Shown: in pieces, positions 54,973 through 63,146 of the stretch
How positions within the stretch are numbered: the stretch's first letter is position 1
Layout of the letters: every line of letters starts with the position of its first letter
Assembly: GCF_004217445.1 (NCBI RefSeq)
Contig: NZ_SHKX01000013.1
Span: 372,001 to 436,000, forward strand
Direction: 5' to 3'
From: Fluviicoccus keumensis
GTDB taxonomy: Bacteria > Pseudomonadota > Gammaproteobacteria > Pseudomonadales > Moraxellaceae
DNA: 64,000 bases
The notes under the pieces: model-generated
The model's database searches: none
Told to the model about the DNA's origin: nothing
What the model saw: the letters and a program-made list of their open reading frames with translations, nothing else
Translations under genes and position numbers: made by a program

Positions 54973-56181
54973 ATGCACTTCAAGAAACTGGCGGCGGTCG
55001 CCGCTTCCCTGCTGTTGTCGCTGGGGCTGTCGCTCCCGGCGCAACAGGCGCACGCCGAGGCGCAGAAAACCAAGTACCCGATCATCCTGGCGCACGGCAT
55101 GGCCGGCTGGGACGAAATCGCGGGCCTGGATTATTTCGGCAACGAGCTGGGCGTCTTCGCGCTGGACGGCTGCCAATTCCTGGAGATCAACGGCTGCAAT
55201 GACGACGTCAACGGCAGCCAGCTGGCGGAGGCCTTCCAGGTCACCTCGCTGGCCGACTCTGAAACCCGGGGCACGCAGCTGGCCGACAAGGTGCAGAGCT
55301 ACATGACCACCAAGGGCGTCAGCTACATCAACCTGGTGGGCCATTCGCAGGGTGGTTTCGACATCCGCAAGGCGGCGCACCTGCTGAAGTCGCGCAAGGG
55401 TTACACCGTCGTCAACAACCTGATCAGCATTTCCTCGCCGCATCGCGGTTCGCCCTATGCCAAGAAGCTGCTGGACAAGTACGCGCTGAACGGTTCGTCG
55501 TTCTGCTGGAACCTGGCCTGGGACGGCACCCCCGCCAATGACCCCTGCGGCGTACTGATCACCAAGATCGCCGATGCGCTGTTCGACGCCGTGAACCAGC
55601 AGAGTGTCACCACCCGCAACAACATCATCGCGGCGGGCAAGCAACTGGTGTACAACGACTTTGATCCCAATGACGGAGTCACTACCGGCGCCAAGGCCTT
55701 CAACGCCAAGTACAACCTGAAGAACAGCGCCGGAGCCTATGTCGCCGTGCGCTTCCGCTCGCTGATCACCGCGCAGGACGACGGCAACCGCAACCCGGCG
55801 CTGAGCGCGCTGCATACGCTGCTGGGCTTTAACGCCGATGGCGACGGCTATTGCGCCGGCGACTGCGACAACGACGGCGCGGCGGGCACCGGCGACGGTT
55901 CGGTCTATGACATGGACGACGACGGCCTGGTCGGCATCAACTCGCAACAGATGGGCGGACGCCTGCAGTACAACTCGATCCTCGGCATGCTGGATACCAT
56001 TACCGAAACCACCGTGACGGCCGTGGACGATCTCAACAATCCCTCATCCGTGGCGATGACCTCGCATACCGGCGTGATCTCGCAGGATCACCTGGATGTG
56101 GTCGGCGTCGGTCCCGACACCTTCGATGAACTGGAGTTCTACGCCGCCATCAACGACTACATCGCCAAGGCGGGCGGATGA
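54973..56181 (+). CDS. lipA: Secreted triacylglycerol lipase (Burkholderia/Pseudomonas lipase type)
   Basis: This 402-residue lipase has a signal peptide (ending QQAHA near residue 28) and mature start EAQKTKYPIILAHGMAGWD, with the oxyanion HG motif. The nucleophile elbow is VGHSQGG (Ser125). The residue after the Ser is Gln, as in the GHSQGG pentapeptide of family I.1/I.2 lipases. A segment of Asp-rich calcium-type repeats (ADGDGYCAGDCDNDGAAG, then DMDDDGLVG) lies before the C-terminal His region HTGVISQDHLDVVG. ATG at 54973 follows AAGGTGG. A foldase-like gene lies divergently. It hydrolyses long-chain triacylglycerols outside the cell. Confidence 0.93.
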   Translation: MHFKKLAAVAASLLLSLGLSLPAQQAHAEAQKTKYPIILAHGMAGWDEIAGLDYFGNELGVFALDGCQFLEINGCNDDVNGSQLAEAFQVTSLADSETRGTQLADKVQSYMTTKGVSYINLVGHSQGGFDIRKAAHLLKSRKGYTVVNNLISISSPHRGSPYAKKLLDKYALNGSSFCWNLAWDGTPANDPCGVLITKIADALFDAVNQQSVTTRNNIIAAGKQLVYNDFDPNDGVTTGAKAFNAKYNLKNSAGAYVAVRFRSLITAQDDGNRNPALSALHTLLGFNADGDGYCAGDCDNDGAAGTGDGSVYDMDDDGLVGINSQQMGGRLQYNSILGMLDTITETTVTAVDDLNNPSSVAMTSHTGVISQDHLDVVGVGPDTFDELEFYAAINDYIAKAGG

Positions 56182-56198
56182 TTCCCTGCTGAGATGAT

Positions 56199-56224
56199 AA
56201 AAACCCCGCCTAGGCGGGGTTTTT
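56199..56224. terminator. Bidirectional Rho-independent terminator (lipA / wax synthase)
   Basis: A 7-bp stem CCCCGCC-TA-GGCGGGG is flanked by A and T runs. It separates the convergent lipase and wax ester synthase genes and is almost identical in sequence to the terminator at 51586-51613. Confidence 0.9.
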
Positions 56225-56236
56225 CTTGCCCGTCGT

Positions 56237-57670
56237 TCAGGCCGGTTGCGCCTGCCGGGCGGCCGACTTCGCGATCACCTTCTCCGGCAGCACGGCCTTC
56301 GCCAGTTCCGCCAGCGCCTCTTCCAGATACTGCGCCAGCCGCTCCGGTTTCTGCACCGATTCCGGGGCTGCGGTAACGCTGATGCTGAGTTTGTCGAGAT
56401 AGCTCATCACCACCAGCGTCAGGCCGGTGTTGTCATAGATGCCGGCCATGCCGCCGATGCTGCGCATCATGGCGCCGTCCAGATACAGTGGCAACGGCGA
56501 GCCCGGCACGTTGGTGATGACCATGTTGAACATCGGCGGCAGGCGGCGGCTGAGGTTCAGGCGGGAGTAAGCGGTCAGCGCCACGCCCGGCCCGGCCGAC
56601 GGCAGCTGGTTCATCAGCAGGTCCACCGGCACCTCGCGGTTATGCTCCTTGGCGCGCTGCGCATTAGCGTGGATGGCGCGCAAACGCTGCACCGGATCGG
56701 CGATGTCGGTGCCGAGGCGGATCAGCATCGACGACACCTGATTGCCACCCTGCCCCTTGGCCGTTTCCGCGCGGCGCGACACCGGGGCCATCGCCACCAG
56801 CGAGGTTTCGGGCAGGCTGCCCACGTCCTTCAGGTAACGGCGGGTAGCTCCGGCGCAGATCGCCAGCACCACGTCATTGACGGTAAAGCCGGGCTGGGTG
56901 TTCTTGATTTCCTTCACCGTGGTCAGTGACAGTTGTACACTGAAATGGCGGCGCTCGGGCCCGATGGGGCGGTTGAAGTCGGTGCGCGGGGCCCCGAAAT
57001 AGTGGGGAATGCCCTGGTCCTTGCCGGTCAGCGTGCGCAAGGCGATGCGCCCGGCGATGTCGGCCGTCGATTGCAGCAGGGTGGTCAGTCGGGCCGGGGC
57101 GTCCTTGGCGGCAGCCAGTTGGCGGCGCGCCACTTCGCGGACGGTCGGGGCGGTTTCCGGTTGCCAGGTATCGGGGCCCATCGGGCGCGGTTCAGGCGTA
57201 AAGTCGAGCAGGCCGGTAATCACCGCTTCGGCGGACACCCCATCCAGCGCGCAATGATGCACCTTCAACAGCACCGCAAAGCCATCGGCGGCATCGGCGG
57301 TGCGCACGAACATCATTTCCCACAGCGGCTGGTCGCGTCGCAGCGGCGCGCTGAAGAACTTGCCGCACAGACTTTCCAGGGATTTATGCGTCAGCGGGCC
57401 GTTGATGGTGCGACGGCGCAGGTGGTTGTCGAGACGGAAATCCGGGTCTTCAATCCACACCGGGTTGGCCAGCAGCGCGGGCGGGATGTGCAGGCGCTGG
57501 CGGAAGACGCGCGCGGTTTGCAGGCGGTTGCCGACATGGCGGCGGAAGCGGTCAAAGGTCATCGCGCCGTCGGCCGGGGCGCTGAAAAGCATGACGCCGC
57601 CGACATGCATCGGCGTGCTGTCTTTTTCCAGATGCAGGAAGGAAGCGTCGAGGTTGGTCAGGGTTTGCAT
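56237..57670 (-). CDS. Wax ester synthase / diacylglycerol acyltransferase
   Basis: This 477-residue WS/DGAT esterifies acyl-CoA to fatty alcohols or diacylglycerol for storage lipid. The catalytic HHxxxDG is present as VHHCALDGVSA (His138, His139, Asp143). Further family marks are the N-terminal LDASFLHLEKDSTPMHVGG, PLWEMMFVRT, NDVVLAICAGATRRYL, and the C-terminal NMVITNVPGSPLPLYLDGA. Length is typical. It faces the secreted lipase gene tail to tail, so secreted lipolysis and storage lipid synthesis are neighbours but separately transcribed. A palindromic promoter region at 57722-57740 lies upstream. Confidence 0.93.
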   Translation of the reverse strand: MQTLTNLDASFLHLEKDSTPMHVGGVMLFSAPADGAMTFDRFRRHVGNRLQTARVFRQRLHIPPALLANPVWIEDPDFRLDNHLRRRTINGPLTHKSLESLCGKFFSAPLRRDQPLWEMMFVRTADAADGFAVLLKVHHCALDGVSAEAVITGLLDFTPEPRPMGPDTWQPETAPTVREVARRQLAAAKDAPARLTTLLQSTADIAGRIALRTLTGKDQGIPHYFGAPRTDFNRPIGPERRHFSVQLSLTTVKEIKNTQPGFTVNDVVLAICAGATRRYLKDVGSLPETSLVAMAPVSRRAETAKGQGGNQVSSMLIRLGTDIADPVQRLRAIHANAQRAKEHNREVPVDLLMNQLPSAGPGVALTAYSRLNLSRRLPPMFNMVITNVPGSPLPLYLDGAMMRSIGGMAGIYDNTGLTLVVMSYLDKLSISVTAAPESVQKPERLAQYLEEALAELAKAVLPEKVIAKSAARQAQPA

Positions 57671-57895
57671 GACAGGCTCCGGGGCGGCGCACGGGCCGCG
57701 CGTGATTCAGGGAATTCGGGCACACTTGATTGTGTACATTCGTTCACTGAATTTATACGCCGAATTTCCGGAGCTGTCTTGTCCTCGATCAAGCACGAAC
57801 GTGCCAAATTGTAGGAATCACCCCTTTTCCGACGAACGGCGTGAAGAAGTCCGGGACATACCGGCTTCAACCAAGGCCGGGTTCAGCACACCGGA
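57671..57895. other. Upstream region of the wax ester synthase gene
   Basis: This is non-coding. It includes a GTGTACA-containing dyad near 57722-57740 (CACACTTGATTGTGTACATT) that resembles part of the 43380 palindrome region. No other feature was seen. Confidence 0.3.
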
Positions 57896-57945
57896 GTTAC
57901 CCCCCAGCCCTGCGGGCAGCCCCCCTGTTCCACAGGAGGGCGTAA
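57896..57945. repeat. Half copy of the DUF559-associated palindromic unit
   Basis: GTTACCCCCCAGCCCTGCGG through AGGAGGGCGTAA is nearly identical to the right half of the units at 29519-29671 and 30070-30222. The left half is absent. It lies between the wax ester synthase and deoxyribosyltransferase genes. Confidence 0.7.
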
Positions 57946-57958
57946 CTGCGGGAAAACT

Positions 57959-58585
57959 TCAGTCCAATCCCGCCTCAATCACCTGCCGCACCACCGATTC
58001 ATCCCACTGCTGCTTGCCCAGACGGCGTGGCAAGGATTCCAGCGCACGGCTGATGTTTCTTCCCTGACGGACTGCCTCGACCAGATCGGCCGACAAATCC
58101 ACCGCCGACTTTTTCTTGCCGGCCAGTTCCGCCCGCACCGCCGCCGGAATCTCCGTCAGCGTGCCGACAATCCGCCCCTTCACCAGACTGGTGAGCATGG
58201 CGTTGTCGAAACCGCCGAAGGGCGCGCGCACGTCATCCTTGAACAGCACCAGCGGCTTGCCCGCCGCATAGGCCAGCGCCGCCTCGACGATCATGCCCTC
58301 GTCCGGCACGCGGCCGTTGAGGTTGCAGACGACGGCATCGCAGCGCTCGATCAGCTCGTAGACATCCAGCGCGAAGATGGCGTGGTCGATGCGGGTGCGG
58401 ATGCCGGACAGCGGCCCCGGCAACGGCGTGTTGCCCAACCGCATCACATAGGGCTCCAGGCCGTCGCGGTGCGGCAGGAAGGTGTGGAAACCGGCCTGTT
58501 CCAGTTGTTGCGCGATGGCGCTCATGCCGCCGATTTCCTCGGCGCAGAACAGCGGGCCGGAGCAGTAGATGCGGGGAGTGGTCAT
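57959..58585 (-). CDS. Nucleoside 2-deoxyribosyltransferase-family protein
   Basis: This 208-residue protein matches PF05014, which cleaves or transfers the deoxyribosyl bond of nucleosides or nucleotides. Marks are RIYCSGPLFCAEEIGGMSA, the catalytic-type ERCDAVVCNLNGRVPDEGMIVEAALAYAAGKPLV (Asp and Glu residues) and the conserved FKDDVRAPFGGFDNAML. AAGGAAA precedes the ATG at 58585. It lies 11 bp downstream of the ThDP enzyme gene, so the two are probably co-transcribed although no pathway link is clear. Function beyond the family is uncertain. Confidence 0.85.
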   Translation of the reverse strand: MTTPRIYCSGPLFCAEEIGGMSAIAQQLEQAGFHTFLPHRDGLEPYVMRLGNTPLPGPLSGIRTRIDHAIFALDVYELIERCDAVVCNLNGRVPDEGMIVEAALAYAAGKPLVLFKDDVRAPFGGFDNAMLTSLVKGRIVGTLTEIPAAVRAELAGKKKSAVDLSADLVEAVRQGRNISRALESLPRRLGKQQWDESVVRQVIEAGLD

Positions 58586-58596
58586 GCGCTTTTCCT

Positions 58597-60342
58597 TCAC
58601 CCCGTCACCCGCCGCCACACCGCCCGCCCGACAAAGCGCAGTTGCGTGCGCGTATCAAAGCGCTTCAGGTTGGTGGCGACAATGCCCTTGGTGAAGCGCG
58701 TACGCTTCGAATAGTCCACACGCACATCCACCACCACCGGCTTGCCCTGCGCCGCCAGTTTCATGGCTTCATCAATCATCGGGGCAATATCGCCGTTGCC
58801 CAGAATCAGCCGGTATTCGCAGCCCGTAGCCTGCGCCACGCCCGCAAAATCGACCGCGCCCAGCACCGAGCACACCTTGCGGTTGTAGGGAATTTCCTGC
58901 GCCTGCGAAATCTGCGACAGCTCGCCGTCGTTGAACACGAACTGCACCACGCCCAGTTCGTTCGAGGCCGCCGTCACCAGCTCCATGCAGGTCATCAGGA
59001 AAGCGCCGTCGCCGACAATGCCCACCACCTGCCGCTCCGGATGCGCCAGCTTGGCGCCGATGGTGGCGGGCACGCAGTAGCCCATGCAGTTGAAGTCGCT
59101 GGGCGAGAGGAAGTGACGGCTGCGATGCACCGGCAGCAGTTCAGCGGTGAGGAAGGTATGGTTGCCGTCATCGGCGACGACGATGGCGTCTTCGGCCAGC
59201 ACATGCCGCAAATGACTGAAGAAGCGCGCCGGATTGACGCGGTGGCCGGAGTCATGGCCGAACCATTCGTCGTGATAGGCGATCTTGTCGCGGCGCAGCT
59301 GCGCTTCCAGCGCCACGCCATCGACCGTGCTGGCAAAGCCGGAGGTCTGCAGCGCCGCCAGCAGCGTCTTCACCACCGTGCGCGCATCACCGGGCAATTT
59401 CACTTTGGCCGGGTAATTGGCGTCGAAGACCTGGGGATTGATGTCGATGTGGATCAGGTTTTCCGGCACCTTCAGGCCATAGCTGCCGGTGGGGATCTCG
59501 GCGAAACGGGTGCCGATGGCGATCAGGCAGTCGCAGTCCTGAAAGGCATGGGCGGCGGCGGGCACGGCGTGCGGGCCGAAGGAAAAACCGGCGAACAACG
59601 GATGGTTGCCGGGGAACACCGACAAGCCCTGCAAGGTGGTGGAGACCGGTGCGTTCAGCAGTTCGGCCAGCGTCGTCAGTTGTTCCTCGCAGAAGCGCGC
59701 CCCCCAGCCGGCGAAGATGCCGGGGCGCTTGGCGCGCTTCAGCAGTTCCACGGCGGACGGCACCTGCGCCAGCACTTCCGGCGGCAGCGACGACGCGACG
59801 GCGCGGCGGAACACCGGCAGCTCGCCTTCCACCTCCCCGGCGAAGGCGGCGATGTTCAGCGGCATTTCCACATAGACCGGCCCCGGCTCGCCGTCATAGG
59901 CGATGCGCACCGCCTCGAACAGCGTCGGCACCACGTCCTGATGGCGCAGGATACGGAACTGCGCCTTGGTGATCGGCTTCATCAGCGCGCTTTGGTCGAT
60001 GTCGTGCAGCTGGTAGCGGTGGCCGGAATCAGTGCGGATGCCGCCGGAAATCACCAGCATCGGAATGCCGTCAAGGAAGGCCTCGGCAATGCCGCTGGCG
60101 GCGTGCGTCAGCCCGGCGGCGGGCACCACCAGCAGCGTGCCGGGGGCGTCGGTGGTGCGGCTGATGGCGTCGGCCATGAAGGCGCCGCCGCCCTCGTGCG
60201 TCACCAGCACCGGCGTGATGTGTTCGCTGGCGTTGAGCTCGTCGTACAGCTCGGTGGTGTGCACGCCGGGAATGCCGAAGGTGAAACGGACCCCGACCTG
60301 TTCGAGGGCGTAGCGCAGCAGCTGGGCGCCGGTTTTTCGCAT
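58597..60342 (-). CDS. ThDP-dependent enzyme of the acetolactate-synthase/decarboxylase family
   Basis: This 581-residue protein has the three domains of ThDP enzymes. The pyrimidine domain has the activating Glu in LVTHEGGGAFMADAISRT, the middle domain includes VPSAVELLKRAKRPGIFAGWGA, and the pyrophosphate domain has VGIVGDGAFLMTCMELVTAA...FNDGE (GDG...N motif). Sequence order is closest to the IlvB/benzoylformate-decarboxylase group, but no small ALS subunit is adjacent, so a 2-oxoacid decarboxylase or carboligase role is likelier than ILV biosynthesis. The start at 60342 follows AGAGGAAA. The deoxyribosyltransferase gene follows it. The substrate is not assigned. Confidence 0.88.
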   Translation of the reverse strand: MRKTGAQLLRYALEQVGVRFTFGIPGVHTTELYDELNASEHITPVLVTHEGGGAFMADAISRTTDAPGTLLVVPAAGLTHAASGIAEAFLDGIPMLVISGGIRTDSGHRYQLHDIDQSALMKPITKAQFRILRHQDVVPTLFEAVRIAYDGEPGPVYVEMPLNIAAFAGEVEGELPVFRRAVASSLPPEVLAQVPSAVELLKRAKRPGIFAGWGARFCEEQLTTLAELLNAPVSTTLQGLSVFPGNHPLFAGFSFGPHAVPAAAHAFQDCDCLIAIGTRFAEIPTGSYGLKVPENLIHIDINPQVFDANYPAKVKLPGDARTVVKTLLAALQTSGFASTVDGVALEAQLRRDKIAYHDEWFGHDSGHRVNPARFFSHLRHVLAEDAIVVADDGNHTFLTAELLPVHRSRHFLSPSDFNCMGYCVPATIGAKLAHPERQVVGIVGDGAFLMTCMELVTAASNELGVVQFVFNDGELSQISQAQEIPYNRKVCSVLGAVDFAGVAQATGCEYRLILGNGDIAPMIDEAMKLAAQGKPVVVDVRVDYSKRTRFTKGIVATNLKRFDTRTQLRFVGRAVWRRVTG

Positions 60343-60378
60343 GATGAGGTTTCCTCTGTTTTGTCCGTCGCTGATTCT

Positions 60379-60524
60379 TTCCCTCCTGTGCAACAGGGGG
60401 GCGACCCGCAGGGGTCGGGGGGTCAGGGCAGACCGCCAAACAGGCCGTCATGCCAAGCCGTGTTCAGGCCGCTGCCCGCAACCCCCCTGCCGCCTTCGCG
60501 GCTCCCCCCTGTTGCACAGGAGGG
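60379..60524. repeat. 146-bp empty MITE-like unit of the DUF559-associated family
   Basis: The left end is TTCCCTCCTGTGCAACAGGG and the right end CCCCCCTGTTGCACAGGAGGG, inverted complements over about 20 bp. The size and terminal sequence resemble the 153-bp units around the DUF559 gene, but no DUF559 gene is attached here. It fills the gap between the ThDP enzyme and the flavoprotein. Confidence 0.7.
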
Positions 60525-60537
60525 TATGGTTCTTTTT

Positions 60538-62139
60538 TCAGGCCAGCGCCCGCGCCGCCCGCCGCGCCGTCAGGATGCAGCCGGAGAGGAAGGTGCCTTC
60601 CAGCGAGCGGATGCCGCTGATGCCGCCGCCGCCGAAACCGCTGCATTCCCCCACCGCGTACAGCCCCGGCAAGGGTTCGCCGCGCGTGTCCAGCACCCGC
60701 GACGACAGGTCGGTTTCGATACCGCCCATGCTCTTGCGCGACAGCAGCATGACGCGGATCGCCACCAGCGGCAAGGCGCTGCCGTCGAGGATTTTCTGGA
60801 ATTTCAGGGTGCGCGCCTTGTCGCCACGATACTGGCGCAGCTGGGCGATTCGGCGCAGCTGGTCGTCGTCGTGAAAGGTCGGGCCGCGTTCGATCTGGGC
60901 GTCATAGGGGCCGATGCCGGAACGCAGGTTGGCCGCCGTCACCTTGTCGCCGCCCGCCACCGCGTTCATCTTCGCCGCCAGTTCCTCCGGCGTCGTGGCG
61001 GTGACCACATCCGGGCACTGACCGGCCAGCAGTTCGTATTGTTCGTGGTTGCCCAGCAGGATTTCCTTCACCAGCCGCAGCAGGTCGCGCCGGCAGAAGG
61101 CGGGGTTGATGTGCGAGCCGGAAATGGCCATTTCCTTGAGCACGATGCGCCGGTTCATCACCAGCCAGCCGTACTGGTCGGGCTGGTTGCCCAGGCGGCG
61201 GCAGAGGCGGTGGGTGTCGAAGCCGCTGATCATCGGGTCGGGGCCGATGCGGCAGCCTGCGCTGTCCAGCCACAACGCCGAGCGCGGCGGAATCAGCGAC
61301 AGGCCGTGATCGGGAAACTGCGGTTGCGGATGGCGGATGCCGGTGGCGTAGTTCCACATCTGCCCCAGCCGCACCACCCGGCCGTCAAACCGGGTGACCA
61401 CCTCGTGCAGGTGGCCGTCGCCGTCGGGATGCGCGCCGTTGAGCAGCAGCGCGGGCGGCGGGCCGTAGCGCTCGCGGTCCCAGACCTGACGCACCCGTTG
61501 CAGGTTGCCGTTGATGCCGCCGCTGGCTACCACCGTCGCCCCGGCGGTGAGGGTGAACGGGACATCCCCGGCCCGGCCGCGCACGCCGCTGATGCGGCCG
61601 TTATCCGTCAGGAAGTCTTCAACGTAATGCCCGCAGCGCAGGTCGAGCTTGTCGCGATGGGGGTGGTTTTCCAGGGCGCGGATCAGCGTTTGCGTCAGGT
61701 GCAGGCCGGTGCCCCACAGCACGTGGTAGCGCGGCAGCGAATTCAGCGCGCGGTGGTCGCCGCGCTCGACCCAATGCACGATGGGGAAATAATGCACGCC
61801 GTGACCACGCACCCAGTCATGGACATCCGGCACGCAGCGTTCGATGTAGGTGTCGGCCCAGCGTTTCGGCCAGTGGTCGTCGGGGCCGAATTCGGCGGCG
61901 CGGTACCAGTCGTCGCGGAACAGTTCGGGGGAATCGTGGATGCCGTTGAGGCGCTGCAGGCCGGTGCCGCCGAACAGCATGCCGCCGAAGGCCTCGTTCG
62001 CCAGCCCGCCCAGCCGCTCGCGCGGCGCGCGCTCCAGCAAGGTGACGCGGCGACCCTGGTCCAGCAGTTCCAGCGCCGTGGTGATGCCGGCAATGCCGCC
62101 GCCGGCGATGACGATCTCGGTTTCCAGCGCGGCGGACAT
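60538..62139 (-). CDS. FAD-dependent fumarate-reductase/3-ketosteroid-dehydrogenase-like flavoprotein
   Basis: This 533-residue flavoprotein has an FAD Rossmann motif near the N-terminus (TEIVIAGGGIAGITTALELLDQG) and the second FAD block near the end (GLYAVGECSGFGGGGISGIRSLEGTFLSG), typical of the FrdA/KstD superfamily. A cap domain lies between them, with segments such as GGHYVEDFLTDNG-like strands and VVASGGINGNLQRV. It reduces or dehydrogenates a substrate such as an enoate or steroid; specificity is unknown. It is upstream of the ThDP gene on the same strand but separated by a 146-bp repeat unit, so co-transcription is uncertain. Confidence 0.85.
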   Translation of the reverse strand: MSAALETEIVIAGGGIAGITTALELLDQGRRVTLLERAPRERLGGLANEAFGGMLFGGTGLQRLNGIHDSPELFRDDWYRAAEFGPDDHWPKRWADTYIERCVPDVHDWVRGHGVHYFPIVHWVERGDHRALNSLPRYHVLWGTGLHLTQTLIRALENHPHRDKLDLRCGHYVEDFLTDNGRISGVRGRAGDVPFTLTAGATVVASGGINGNLQRVRQVWDRERYGPPPALLLNGAHPDGDGHLHEVVTRFDGRVVRLGQMWNYATGIRHPQPQFPDHGLSLIPPRSALWLDSAGCRIGPDPMISGFDTHRLCRRLGNQPDQYGWLVMNRRIVLKEMAISGSHINPAFCRRDLLRLVKEILLGNHEQYELLAGQCPDVVTATTPEELAAKMNAVAGGDKVTAANLRSGIGPYDAQIERGPTFHDDDQLRRIAQLRQYRGDKARTLKFQKILDGSALPLVAIRVMLLSRKSMGGIETDLSSRVLDTRGEPLPGLYAVGECSGFGGGGISGIRSLEGTFLSGCILTARRAARALA

Positions 62140-62265
62140 GATGGGCCTCCGGGTTCAGGATGGGGGCGGTGTCCCCCGGACATGAACGGATGGTGCGCCT
62201 GCCCGGCCGGGACGGTCTGTCGGGTAAGTGACAATCGCGGCTAAATCCATAATTTTTATGTGTGA

Positions 62266-62643
62266 TTAGGCCACCGCCTGCTTCCCATCCCCCAGCACAT
62301 CCCGGATCTCCGCAAACACCGCATCGGCCACGCTTTCGTTGCATTCCTCGCCATAACGCTTGCGCACCCCATATTCACTCAGCGTCAGGTGCACATCCGG
62401 CTTCAGGCCGTGCTGCGCCAGACAGCCTTTGACGCAATGCAGCGCGCAGCCGTCCAGCGCCACGATCAAGCGCCCCGACTTCGCCTTGTTGACCAGCGCG
62501 GGCACATGGCCGCCGACACCGGCAATGCAGGACATTTCCGCCAGAGACGCGCGGTCCAGCCGCAACGCCAGCGAATTGGCCAGCTGCGCCACGTTGGAGC
62601 AGCCGGAACAGGAATACACCAGGGGCAGGTGATGATCGGTCAT
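62266..62643 (-). CDS. DGC-domain putative zinc-binding protein
   Basis: This 125-residue protein belongs to the PF08859 DGC family, named for the central Asp-Gly-Cys seen here as LDGCALHCVKGC. Other Cys residues (YSCSGCSNVAQLAN, SCIAGVGGHV) complete a likely metal site. Function is unknown; the family appears near anaerobic and metal-handling genes. It is divergent from the ATP-cone gene, sharing the Fnr-like box at 62715-62728. Confidence 0.85.
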   Translation of the reverse strand: MTDHHLPLVYSCSGCSNVAQLANSLALRLDRASLAEMSCIAGVGGHVPALVNKAKSGRLIVALDGCALHCVKGCLAQHGLKPDVHLTLSEYGVRKRYGEECNESVADAVFAEIRDVLGDGKQAVA

Positions 62644-62714
62644 GACAGCCTCCGCAACCGTCCGGGACAGGGACGTTCGACCTGCCAGTGTGCCGGGATG
62701 CCGCCGTTCTACCC

Positions 62715-62728
62715 TTGACCATCATCAA
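62715..62728. promoter_or_regulatory. Fnr-type box TTGAC-CATC-ATCAA
   Basis: This matches the Fnr consensus at nine of ten positions. Toward the ATP-cone gene a TAAAGT hexamer at 62751-62756 places the box centre near -41.5, the class II position. It also lies 72 bp before the divergent DGC gene, so both may respond to oxygen. Confidence 0.6.
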
Positions 62729-62804
62729 GTTGATCGACCGTCAGCTGCGCTAAAGTGAACCGGCCTCCGGCAAAACAACAATGACGGCTTCAGGAGCAGA
62801 CATC

Positions 62805-63122
62805 ATGACCACCCCCGCCATCCGCCTCGGTCCCAGCACGCTGCGCAAACGCAACGGCGACACCGCTGCTTTTGACCTCAACAAGATTGAACGCGCCATC
62901 ACCGCCGCCGGGGAAGGTATTGACGAATTCGGCCCGGCGATGGCGTGGATGCTAGCGCACGCGGTTGAAGTCTATCTGGCCGACCTGAAAGAACTGGACA
63001 CCGCGCAGGTGCAGGACATGGTGGAACAGCAGCTGATGGAAGCCGGTTACTTCCGCACCGCCCGCGCCTTCATCCTGCAACGCGAGCGGCGTCGCGTGGA
63101 ACGGCTGACCGCCGGACTCTGA
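62805..63122 (+). CDS. Stand-alone ATP-cone domain protein
   Basis: This 105-residue protein consists of essentially one ATP-cone domain: RKRNGDTAAFDLNKIERAITAA at the start, then VEVYLADLKELDTAQVQDMVEQQLMEAG and a final YFRTARAFILQRERRR. In NrdA/NrdD and NrdR this domain senses ATP/dATP as an allosteric unit, but here no catalytic or DNA-binding part follows. AGGAG lies 8 nt before the ATG at 62805. Together with the Fnr-like box, an accessory role to the anaerobic ribonucleotide reductase is plausible; no nrdD is in the window. Confidence 0.8.
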   Translation: MTTPAIRLGPSTLRKRNGDTAAFDLNKIERAITAAGEGIDEFGPAMAWMLAHAVEVYLADLKELDTAQVQDMVEQQLMEAGYFRTARAFILQRERRRVERLTAGL

Positions 63123-63146
63123 CTCCGTCTTCTCAGGGCCGCCGCC

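Noticed and set aside
58642..62244. A 1200-codon plus-strand open frame across the ThDP and flavoprotein genes
   Set aside because: It is antisense to two well-supported genes and a repeat unit. Its composition (His, Arg and Gln rich) is that of a shadow frame.
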